Assembly: GCA_019414245.1 (NCBI GenBank)
Contig: DXMK01000018.1
Span: forward strand, 1-64,000
Length of the DNA: 64,000 nt
Source: Collinsella sp.
GTDB taxonomy: Bacteria > Actinomycetota > Coriobacteriia > Coriobacteriales > Coriobacteriaceae
Reading direction: 5' to 3'
A program made the translations under genes and the position numbers. Positions 40,951 through 48,320 of the stretch are shown piece after piece; position 1 is the stretch's first letter, and each line of letters opens with the position of its first letter. Below the pieces are notes generated by a model that ran no database searches, was not told where the DNA came from, and saw only the letters and a list, made by a program, of their open reading frames with translations.

Positions 40951-42241
40951 TTTCGGGGACGCGCTTGATTGGGATGGCACGCACTACCCCAATCCTTCAA
41001 GTGCTATTGATGGGGCCATCAACATGGTCTCGACCTCTCGATACACGGCAAAATCCGACCCCGTTGAGTTGACAGAAACAACGGACAGGGTGAGGTACCG
41101 GTTCCTCGCGACCAATGTCGACAATCCGAAGGACCCCTCTCATTGTGTTGAGGGAAAATTCGTCTACGAGCGAAAGAAGAAGGGGGATCCCTCCTTTCCC
41201 TCAGACTCGACCGAATCTGAGCTGGACCCCGTTTCAAGGGGCATGCTCCAAAGAAAAGGCTTCAACGGCGATTGGCTCGAGCTCACTTTAGATACCGGAG
41301 AGACCCGCCGCCTATACGAAGCGCTTGATGCTCGCTATCGAATTCATCAGGAGGCCGGTGGGGTTCAGGGTGGCAGCACGACGTATGTCCCCCTTGACCG
41401 CTCTGTAACCTCGCTTCTCAAGATGATGCGCGAAAATCCCTCGGAAACCAGGCTGCTTTCAGATGGCAATAACTTCGAACTCGTCAAAGAGATGATTCGG
41501 CTCATGACCCAGGGGACGACTCGAGAGCAACTGAGCGAGATATTCTCCGAGCTGGAAAAGGGACATCTCGATGACTTCACGGTCAGTCTGAGTCTCGCCC
41601 AGCTCGAAAAGGCAGAAAAGGAAATCGCCGAGAACCTCGATAACAGCAATGAGGAATACTGGCAGAGATTATTCACCAACCATCAATGGATATTGTCGCA
41701 GGTATTCTCTGCCCCGTGCACGCTTCTCCAAGGCAAGGCGTATGTCGGAGGCAAGGCAATTGATAATTCCGGTGGCAATATCTGCGATTTCCTCTACCAG
41801 AATGAGCTAACCAGCAACGTCACGCTCATCGAGATCAAGACTCCTCGGACGAATCTGCTCGGCACGATATACAGGGGAAAAGAGCCTGAGAACGCCGTCT
41901 ACTCCCTGACCTCACATATGAGCGGAGCAGTGAACCAGGTGCTTAACTACCGGGACACGCTCACGAAGGACTACTACATGGTCAACGGGCGCTCGTCTTC
42001 TCACTTTGAGGCCCTTTCCCCAAAGTGCGTTGTAGTCATAGGGAGGATCTCTGAACTCGACACCGCGGGCAAAAAAGCTACCTTTGAGCATTATCGGAAT
42101 AACCTCAGCGATGTGACTGTAGTTACTTTTGATGAGTTGCTCCAGCGAATCCGGGACCTCATTGCCGTACTCCGAACAGGCAACGAAGCGACCTCCCCGT
42201 CCTCGGGAACCCGGGAACCCGACATGGTCATTCCCTTCTAA
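40937..42241 (+). CDS. Shedu-type defence nuclease (SduA, DUF4263)
   Basis: 434 residues. The C-terminal 200 residues are the Shedu domain: YWQRLFTNHQWILSQVF, AYVGGKAIDNSGGNICDFLY, TLIEIKTPRTNLLG with the D...E-x-K nuclease residues, and GAVNQVLNYRDTL. The N-terminal 200 residues are a family-variable sensing part. Shedu is normally a single-gene antiphage system. Here its ATG (GGGAG upstream) lies 14 bases inside the LlaJI nuclease gene, so the two are translated together. About 52 % GC. It ends at the island border. Confidence 0.9.
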   Translation: MGHISFGDALDWDGTHYPNPSSAIDGAINMVSTSRYTAKSDPVELTETTDRVRYRFLATNVDNPKDPSHCVEGKFVYERKKKGDPSFPSDSTESELDPVSRGMLQRKGFNGDWLELTLDTGETRRLYEALDARYRIHQEAGGVQGGSTTYVPLDRSVTSLLKMMRENPSETRLLSDGNNFELVKEMIRLMTQGTTREQLSEIFSELEKGHLDDFTVSLSLAQLEKAEKEIAENLDNSNEEYWQRLFTNHQWILSQVFSAPCTLLQGKAYVGGKAIDNSGGNICDFLYQNELTSNVTLIEIKTPRTNLLGTIYRGKEPENAVYSLTSHMSGAVNQVLNYRDTLTKDYYMVNGRSSSHFEALSPKCVVVIGRISELDTAGKKATFEHYRNNLSDVTVVTFDELLQRIRDLIAVLRTGNEATSPSSGTREPDMVIPF

Positions 42242-42244
42242 TAA

Positions 42245-43573
42245 CGAGCTCAGGGCGTGGCTGCGGCGCGCAAGGAGCTTACTGCGGCGCAGGGCGTTGC
42301 CGACGATGCTGGCAACAAAGCGAACGCAGCATCGCAGGCAGTTGCCGCGAAGCAGGCGCAGGTTGATGCCGCTGCCGCTGATGTTGATGCTGCTGCGGCC
42401 AGGGTTTCTGAGGTTCAGGCCGCTGTGGAGCAGAAGCAGGCTGCAGCTGACGCCGCCGTGCGTGCCGTCAGCGATGCCCGCGCCGACCTGGACGCTGCCA
42501 ACACTACCGTCGCTGCGGCGCAGGATGTCGTGACCGCCAAGTCCGGAGCGCTCGATGTTGCCAAGGGCAAGGCCGCTGCTGCCAAGCGTGCGCTGGATGC
42601 CGCTCGTGCCGGTGTTGGCGACAAGCAGGATGCACTTGCCACAGCTCAGGACGAGCTGGCGGCGTACTCAGCCGATATCGCCGCTGCTCAGCGTGAGTTT
42701 GATGCGGCGTCGTCTGCACTCGAAGACGCTCGTGCCAATCAGCGCGGGGCGGAGGCTGAACTTGTTGCCGCCCAAGGCGATGCCGATCAGGCGGACATCG
42801 ATGCTGCTGCCGTCCAGACGGAGCTCAATATGGCCCAGCAGGCTGTGAGCGATGCCGACGCCGCCGTGGCAACGGCTCAGGCAAAGTCTGATGCGGCTGC
42901 CGCCCGCGCCTCTGAGCTTAAGAACGCCGCCGCATCGCTTGCCAAGGCTACCGAGGACAAAGCCGCTGCCGATGCCGCGCTCGATGCTGCGGCGGATGCC
43001 GTGATGGATGCCGAGTACGACTTTGTGGAGGCTGACAATGCCGTGACGGATGCGGCTGCCGCCCGCGATGCCTCTGCCGCCGCGGTTGCCCGCCTGCGCG
43101 GGATCAATCTTGCCGAAGCCATTGTTAACGGCAGCGCTGACGATGCGGACGAGGCGCTCAACGCCAAGATTGCCGCGGCTCACGATGCGGCCGAGCGCGC
43201 CGCGGCTGCCAAGGCCGAGCTCGATGCCGCCGTGGCTGCGGCGGATGCTGTGGCGCCGGCATACTTGGAGGCGCTTGCAAACTACACCACTGCCAAGGCC
43301 GAGCTCGACCAGGCTATTGTCGAGCTCAACGCCGAGATCGCTCGCCAGGAGGCTGCCGAGCGCGGGAACGGCGAGCAGACCCAGCCCGCCACGCAAGTGA
43401 CGTACCAGGCCAAACATGCGGCGGCAACAACCGAGGCCGCGACGTGGCAGACGGCGATGCCTGCCACGGGCGATACGTCCGACCTACTGGGTGAGACCTT
43501 CGTTATCGGCGGCACGGTCCTGGTGGCCGCCGGTGTCTTCCTGTCCGATAAGCGCCGCCAGCTGACCCGTTAG
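42245..43573 (+). pseudogene. LPXTG-type coiled-coil surface protein lacking its N terminus
   Basis: About 442 codons of uninterrupted Ala/Asp/Lys-rich coiled coil (heptad-like AAAxxELxxAQ segments) followed by a C-terminal sorting signal: MPATGD (LPXTG variant), a hydrophobic span ETFVIGGTVLVAAGVFL and a charged tail DKRRQLTR. Sortase would anchor such a protein to the wall, but no signal peptide or proper start exists: the frame is open from 42245, directly after two stop codons ending Shedu. So the 5' part was lost when the island inserted. GC and codon use match the core genome. Confidence 0.85.
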
Positions 43574-43597
43574 GGACAGAAGAAAACGGATTGTTTT

Positions 43598-43650
43598 CGG
43601 CGCGCACCGAAAGGGACAAGAAGGTCCCACACGGCGCGCGCCGCTTTTTT
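43598..43650 (+). terminator. Terminator after the surface protein gene
   Basis: CGGCGCGC (43598-43605) pairs with GCGCGCCG (43636-43643), with an inner GGGAC/GTCCC helix, followed by TTTTTT (43645-43650). Confidence 0.85.
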
Positions 43651-43673
43651 CAAGAGCGATTAAGGAGTGACAT

Positions 43674-44030
43674 ATGCAAATTAGAGGAGAGGCGGCGATC
43701 GCTTGCGGATTCATGGCGGGCCTGGCAACGGGATTGCTGTTCGATGGGTGTTTTGACGGCTATATCAATCGATTCCGCGATTCTGATTTTTCGAGCGGCA
43801 AGCCTCAGAAAACGGGGCCGTCTCGTCAAGAGGTGGCCGCGCCCGTCGAGCCCCGCAGTGTAGATACCTCAAGAACGAAGGTAATCGTCACCAAGAACGG
43901 CAAGGTTTATCACCGTTCTACGGGATGCAAAAGCCTTAATCAAAAGGCCATTAGAACGAGCGTGCCATTGGCGACTGCGCTCAAACGAGGCAAGACACCC
44001 TGCCCAACATGTTGCCCACCAGTGGTTTAG
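43674..44030 (+). CDS. Small membrane-associated protein with Cys-rich C terminus
   Basis: 118 residues, ATG 43674 with AAGGAG. An N-terminal hydrophobic segment (about 7-24, AAIACGFMAGLATGLLFDG) is followed by a polar linker and a C-terminal module KVYHRSTGCKSLN...CPTCCP. The YH-x3-GC and CPTC pair is a known arrangement in small secreted proteins of gut bacteria, perhaps zinc or disulfide bound. No named function. Confidence 0.65.
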   Translation: MQIRGEAAIACGFMAGLATGLLFDGCFDGYINRFRDSDFSSGKPQKTGPSRQEVAAPVEPRSVDTSRTKVIVTKNGKVYHRSTGCKSLNQKAIRTSVPLATALKRGKTPCPTCCPPVV

Positions 44031-44183
44031 ACGTTCCTTCGGGGGTGTCCTGCAAGGACATGGGTCCCTGCAGACACGCGGGCCTAAATACATGTCCGCG
44101 CGGCATGGGAGACTTAACCTGCCGCCCTGCTCTGCCGCGGCGGCATACACCTGAACAGCAACCCTCTAAGGAGTTCGATATCG

Positions 44184-44423
44184 ATGAGTGACAACACCAA
44201 GCACCTCGCAAAGAAATGCGTTAAGGACGCGGCACCGTGTCTCGCGCTGTGCGTGGCCGGCGCAGCGGTCGGGCTGTTCGCCGTCCTGGGGCCGTTCGAC
44301 GTGCTTCGAAGCGGCAGCTCTCTGCACGTTTGCATGGCCCTTGCCGGCGCCATGGCGACCGGCGGCGTGCTCGATCTGATCTTTTGGGTGTTTGACCCGT
44401 TTGGATGGAAGAACGAGGGGTAA
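44184..44423 (+). CDS. Small two-helix membrane protein
   Basis: 79 residues, ATG 44184 preceded by AAGGAG. Two hydrophobic helices (about 18-36, PCLALCVAGAAVGLFAVLG, and 48-66, VCMALAGAMATGGVLDLIFW) with a short polar tail. Function not recognised. Stands 40 bases before the metallophosphoesterase pair. The 150-bp leader upstream contains a small GTCCTGCAAGGAC hairpin. Confidence 0.6.
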   Translation: MSDNTKHLAKKCVKDAAPCLALCVAGAAVGLFAVLGPFDVLRSGSSLHVCMALAGAMATGGVLDLIFWVFDPFGWKNEG

Positions 44424-44463
44424 GCCCTAAGGGATGGATGCCCCGCAGCGTTAGGAGGTCCCT

Positions 44464-45102
44464 ATGATCTGGTTTACCAGCGATACTCACTTTGGACACG
44501 AGAACATGCTACGGCTCGCCGACAGGCCTTGGTCGACTGTTGCACAGATGAACGACGACATGGTCGCGAGCGTTAATAGCAAAGTCGCCATGGACGACGA
44601 GCTTTACATTTTGGGTGACTTTAGCTTTAAGATGACGATCCAAGAGGCCTACGAGCTGCGCAAAAGCATTGCATGCAAGCGCGTCCATCTGCTGCCCGGC
44701 AACCACGACAAAGACTGGACGCAGCCTGCGGTAGCGGATGCCTTTATCGTCGAGCCACCCATTTGCGTGCTCAAGATCGACCGCCAAAAAATCGTGCTGA
44801 GCCACTATCCCATGGCCGACTGGCAGAGTATGTCGCACGGCAGCTGGCATCTTCACGGGCATATCCACAGCTGCGGCGGCGCGTACAACAGGTTCAACCT
44901 CAGGCAGGGGCTTTTGCGCTATGACGTGGGCGTGGACGCCAACGGCTACGCCCCGGTGAGCCTGGAGGAGCTCAAGTCGTGGTTTGCGCAGGTCGACGAG
45001 CCGGCGCGTCGCGTTAAATGGCCGTGGTGGGTCAACGCCACGGGCGACGAGCAGGTCGAGCGCGATCTCGAGGCCTATAAGAGGAAAGAGGTGATCCGAT
45101 GA
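44464..45102 (+). CDS. Metallophosphoesterase
   Basis: 212 residues, ATG 44464 with a strong AGGAGG site. Calcineurin-like motifs: TSDTHFGHENML, LGDFSFK, LLPGNHDKD, LSHYPMADW and HLHGHIHS. These match the phage-related/YfcE-like phosphoesterases whose substrates are unknown. Overlaps the next phosphoesterase gene by 4 bases (ATGA). Confidence 0.85.
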   Translation: MIWFTSDTHFGHENMLRLADRPWSTVAQMNDDMVASVNSKVAMDDELYILGDFSFKMTIQEAYELRKSIACKRVHLLPGNHDKDWTQPAVADAFIVEPPICVLKIDRQKIVLSHYPMADWQSMSHGSWHLHGHIHSCGGAYNRFNLRQGLLRYDVGVDANGYAPVSLEELKSWFAQVDEPARRVKWPWWVNATGDEQVERDLEAYKRKEVIR

Positions 45103-45824
45103 CGGTCTATGTGACAGGCGACATCCACGGTGGGCTTGACATGCAAAAGCTCCGCGACTGGGAGCTTGGGGATGGCCTGACGAGCGACGACTACCTCATC
45201 ATCGCGGGGGACTTTGGCTTTCCGTGGGATTTCTCTGCCGAGGAGTGTGCTGACATCGCCTGGCTGGAGTCGCGCCCCTACACCGCGTTGTTCGTCGACG
45301 GCAACCACGAGCGCTTCGATCACTGGGCGGAGCGCCCCATGGAGATGTGGCGCGGCGGGTTCACACAGCGCCTATCGGACACCTCGTCCATTCGGCGCCT
45401 GACGCGCGGCGAGGTCTTTGAGCTCGACGGCTCAACGATCTTTACCATGGGTGGCGCCACGAGCGTGGACAAGGAATACCGCATACCGTATTCGAGCTGG
45501 TGGCCGCAGGAGCTACCGGACGAGCGCAACTTTGAGGAGGCGCGGGCAAAGCTCGACAGCGTGGGTTGGAAGGTCGACTACGTGGTCACCCATACCTGCT
45601 CCACGCGCATGCTCTCGCCGACGCTCTACCCGGCGCCCGGCTGGAACTATCCCAGTGTCGATCGACTCACCGCGTTTTTTGATGAGCTGGAGGAGCGCCT
45701 GGACTACAAACGCTGGTACTACGGGCATTTCCATCGCGACGTCAACCCAGCCGAGCGCCACACCGTGCTCTACGACTGCATCGTTCGTCTAGGCGACGAA
45801 CTCCAGCCCTGGGACGTTGCGTAG
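45099..45824 (+). CDS. Metallophosphoesterase, second of a tandem pair
   Basis: 241 residues. Motifs: VTGDIHGGLD, IIAGDFGFPWD, FVDGNHERFD, VVTHTCST and YYGHFHRDV. It differs clearly from the upstream enzyme, so the pair is not a recent duplication. Probably co-translated with it. Substrate unknown; some relatives act on diadenosine polyphosphates or cyclic nucleotides. Confidence 0.85.
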   Translation: MTVYVTGDIHGGLDMQKLRDWELGDGLTSDDYLIIAGDFGFPWDFSAEECADIAWLESRPYTALFVDGNHERFDHWAERPMEMWRGGFTQRLSDTSSIRRLTRGEVFELDGSTIFTMGGATSVDKEYRIPYSSWWPQELPDERNFEEARAKLDSVGWKVDYVVTHTCSTRMLSPTLYPAPGWNYPSVDRLTAFFDELEERLDYKRWYYGHFHRDVNPAERHTVLYDCIVRLGDELQPWDVA

Positions 45825-45946
45825 GGACGGGCATAGAGAGATCTTCATACGATGCCTTGGGCAGTTACCCTACATTTCAACAATAGCCATTATCTGTAGG
45901 GTAACTTGAGTCATGCTAGCGGCTGGAAGAGATGATGCCTGTCAGT

Positions 45947-46420
45947 CTAGAGTTTCAACGCCATTCGGTTGGTGCCAGGTAGGGTGGTGAAGCCAAAATG
46001 CGCATAGAATGCTGCCGCCTCGTCATCTACTGGGTCGACAATCAAAGCTCGTGCGCCTGCCAAGGCAGATATTTTCAAAGCATTTTCAATGGCATCTTTG
46101 AGCAGCGATGCTCCCAGACCAAGTCCCTTGAATTTCTCATCGACTCCCATCATCCCAAGCAGGACTGCGGGAACTTGGGAGGGTGAATTACGCACGAACC
46201 ATCCCCCGTCAACATTTTCACGAGCTACGGAGTGCGTGCACAGCGTATAAAACCCAGCGACAGCGCCATCACAATATGACGCGTATATAACCGCGGACCC
46301 TCTTCTTCGCGCTGAGGCTGATCTGTTTTTGGCCCATCCATCGACGAGAGTGTTTCCACAGTGGAATGCCTCGATGCCTTGACCAACAGGGAGTTGAACA
46401 GGCTTGGTAAACGCGCTCAT
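45947..46420 (-). CDS. GNAT toxin of a TacAT-like toxin-antitoxin pair
   Basis: 157 residues from the ATG at 46420, which overlaps the antitoxin stop (ATGA). GNAT fold with the acetyl-CoA loop GVDEKFKGLGLGASLLKDAI and a C-terminal AFYAHFGFTTLP. Short GNATs next to DUF1778 genes acetylate charged aminoacyl-tRNA and stop translation. The N-terminal basic segment AKNRSASARRRG would suit tRNA binding. Confidence 0.88.
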   Translation of the reverse strand: MSAFTKPVQLPVGQGIEAFHCGNTLVDGWAKNRSASARRRGSAVIYASYCDGAVAGFYTLCTHSVARENVDGGWFVRNSPSQVPAVLLGMMGVDEKFKGLGLGASLLKDAIENALKISALAGARALIVDPVDDEAAAFYAHFGFTTLPGTNRMALKL

Positions 46421-46683
46421 TCCCAAACCGCTTTACGGTCAAGCAGCGCTTTTGCGGCTTCAGGCATGGGGGAGTCGAGCATTTCACAAAATGCATCGAA
46501 CCCATCGGGAGAAAGATAAGTTGTTGACGCCTCGGCGATGTCGCGTGCGGAGCTCTCGTCAAGGTGCGCCGTGGCCCATTGGGTGAGGGTCTGCCCGCGC
46601 AAGGCGGCGGCGCGCTCGTAAGTGAGGCGTTGACGTTCGGTTAGCCTTAGATCCATGCGGCGTTGTTTCTCAATAGTTGGCAT
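46417..46683 (-). CDS. DUF1778 ribbon-helix-helix antitoxin (TacA-like)
   Basis: 88 residues. N-terminal RHH domain (RMDLRLTERQRLTYERAAAL, LRGQTLTQWATAHL) and a C-terminal toxin-binding tail (SPDGFDAFCEMLDSPMP). It precedes the GNAT gene with a 4-base overlap and is preceded by a perfect dyad at 46706-46726, as expected for an autoregulated antitoxin. Confidence 0.9.
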   Translation of the reverse strand: MPTIEKQRRMDLRLTERQRLTYERAAALRGQTLTQWATAHLDESSARDIAEASTTYLSPDGFDAFCEMLDSPMPEAAKALLDRKAVWE

Positions 46684-46705
46684 AACAAAACCTCCTCGGC
46701 ATTAT

Positions 46706-46726
46706 TGTACGGAATTATTCCGTACA
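46706..46726 (-). promoter_or_regulatory. Operator of the TacAT-like pair
   Basis: Perfect inverted repeat TGTACGGAA-TTA-TTCCGTACA about 23 bases upstream of the antitoxin ATG on the minus strand. The right half overlaps a probable -10 (TACAAT). A natural binding site for the RHH antitoxin. Confidence 0.75.
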
Positions 46727-46798
46727 TAACAAGACGCAGAATAAGACGCTCGTCGAAAAAAGGCCGGAGACGGGAGATGCCATTAGTTGACGAGCTCT

Positions 46799-47812
46799 TT
46801 ACAGCGAAAGGTCTCCATTCATAACGATGTTCTCCCTGTGCGCGCGGATGACGTCCCAGCTAAAGTGCTCGACCAGTTGCTCGGCAGAGCGCGGCGTGGT
46901 GTCCGGCGCGATGCCCGTTTGCCCGGCGAGCCAGCCCAGCAGCGCTTCGGGCGTGCCAAAGCGGGCGCGGAGTTCGCCCAGGTCCAGATCGCGGTCTCGT
47001 TTGGAAAGGCGGCGGCCGTCCGGTGCCATGAGCAGCGGAATATGTGCGTAGTGCGGCGTGGGCAGTCCCAACAGGTGCTGCAGATAGATCTGGCGCGGCG
47101 TGGACCCCAGCAGGTCGCATCCGCGCACGACCTCGGTGACGCCCATGGCAGCGTCGTCGACCACCACGGCTAGCTGATAGGCAAACACGCCGTCGCTGCG
47201 GCGCACCAAAAAGTCGCCGCACTCGGTGGCGAGTGCTTCGCATTGGGCGCCGTACGTGCGATCCACAAATTCGATCACGTCGTCTGCGAGGTCGTCGACG
47301 GTGGGCACGCGCAGACGTGTGGCCGGGGCGCGCAGGGCGCTGCGGCGGGCCACCTCCTCGGCCGAAAGACTTCGGCAGGCGCCACGGTAGATGGGCGTGC
47401 CGTCGCTCGCGTGCGGTGCACTCGCGGCGTGGAGCTCGGCGCGTGTGCAAAAGCAGGGATAGGTGAGGCCGGCGTCTTTCAGCCGGCGCAAGGCGCTCTC
47501 GTACAGGTCTAGGCGGTCGTGCTGGTAGTAGGGGCCTTCGTCCCACTCCAGCCCCAGCCAGGCCAGGTCGTCAATCAATTGGGCGGCAAGTTCCGGGCGC
47601 TTGCAGCGATCGTCCAGGTCCTCAATGCGTAACACGATGCTGCCGCCCTGGCTGCGGGCCGAAAGCCATGCGCACAGGCAGCTGAACACGTTGCCCAGGT
47701 GCATACGGCCCGAGGGCGACGGGGCGAAGCGCCCCACGACGGGCGCGGGAGCGGCCGGCGTCGTTGGCGCGTCGGCGGCGGTTGTTGCTATGTTGCGTGC
47801 GTTGATGTCCAT
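46799..47812 (-). CDS. gluQ: Glutamyl-Q tRNA(Asp) synthetase
   Basis: 337 residues from the ATG at 47812; the frame extends upstream without homology. A class I synthetase catalytic core without the anticodon-binding domain: GRFAPSPSGRMHLGN (HIGH-like), RIEDLDDR, the zinc-binding CFCT...YRGAC, and the KMSKS-like RRLSKRDRDLDL. It attaches glutamate to queuosine at position 34 of tRNA-Asp. Slightly longer than the usual 300 because of an Ala-rich N terminus. Confidence 0.9.
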   Translation of the reverse strand: MDINARNIATTAADAPTTPAAPAPVVGRFAPSPSGRMHLGNVFSCLCAWLSARSQGGSIVLRIEDLDDRCKRPELAAQLIDDLAWLGLEWDEGPYYQHDRLDLYESALRRLKDAGLTYPCFCTRAELHAASAPHASDGTPIYRGACRSLSAEEVARRSALRAPATRLRVPTVDDLADDVIEFVDRTYGAQCEALATECGDFLVRRSDGVFAYQLAVVVDDAAMGVTEVVRGCDLLGSTPRQIYLQHLLGLPTPHYAHIPLLMAPDGRRLSKRDRDLDLGELRARFGTPEALLGWLAGQTGIAPDTTPRSAEQLVEHFSWDVIRAHRENIVMNGDLSL

Positions 47813-47948
47813 GCGGACGAGTATAGCGCGGGGCGCGGTGGGGGAGACGCTGCCGTGGCCTGCAAGTTGCTGAGGCCGCGCGTTGCGCGTGCCGGACCAC
47901 CGGCTCGGCACCTTAATCGTCGTCAATCAATTTAGCCCTCAAACGACA

Positions 47949-47984
47949 GAAACCCCGGCAGCTCTTCGCAACTGCCGGGGTTTC
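47949..47984. terminator. Strong hairpin in the gluQ/DUF2207 divergent gap
   Basis: Perfect 13-bp stem GAAACCCCGGCAG (47949-47961) / CTGCCGGGGTTTC (47972-47984) with a 10-base loop. It has a short T-rich tail on the minus strand only. In a 508-bp gap (47813-48320) that also holds the REP-like pair at 48166-48208; no gene is seen in the rest. Confidence 0.5.
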
Positions 47985-48165
47985 CGCGGAAAAGGGGGAC
48001 ATGATCCTCGAGCGGACGGCAAAGGGGCAAACCGTTTTCGCTCAACTGCTTTATGCCCCTCAACTGGCGGCTCAATCAGCGCATGCCGCGCCCACACAAA
48101 GCCGCTACACCTGTGATGGAGCTATGAAGTGGTATCTATTGCCGGAGCGGGCTATGCCAAGGAGT

Positions 48166-48208
48166 GTCCCAGATTGCCGGCAGATAAGGAACGTCCCCAG
48201 GTGCCGGC
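48166..48208. repeat. REP-like pair, inverted relative to 18728-18768
   Basis: GTCCCAGATTGCCGGC (48166-48181) and GTCCCCAGGTGCCGGC (48193-48208) are reverse complements of the GCCGGCACCTGGGGAC unit. Unit spacing is 27 bp here and 25 bp in the first locus. Confidence 0.75.
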
Positions 48209-48320
48209 GGCGGGCGTGACTTTCGTCCCGTTTGATACTCCGCTGGCCTAGATGTTCGTCACATGAACCCGCAAACGTGGGACAATGACGCTGTTGGTAT
48301 CACAGACAAAGGATGTGCCT

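Noticed and set aside
44034..44110. Riboswitch in the leader of the small membrane protein
   Set aside because: Only a short GTCCT/AGGAC hairpin; no match to a known riboswitch pattern.
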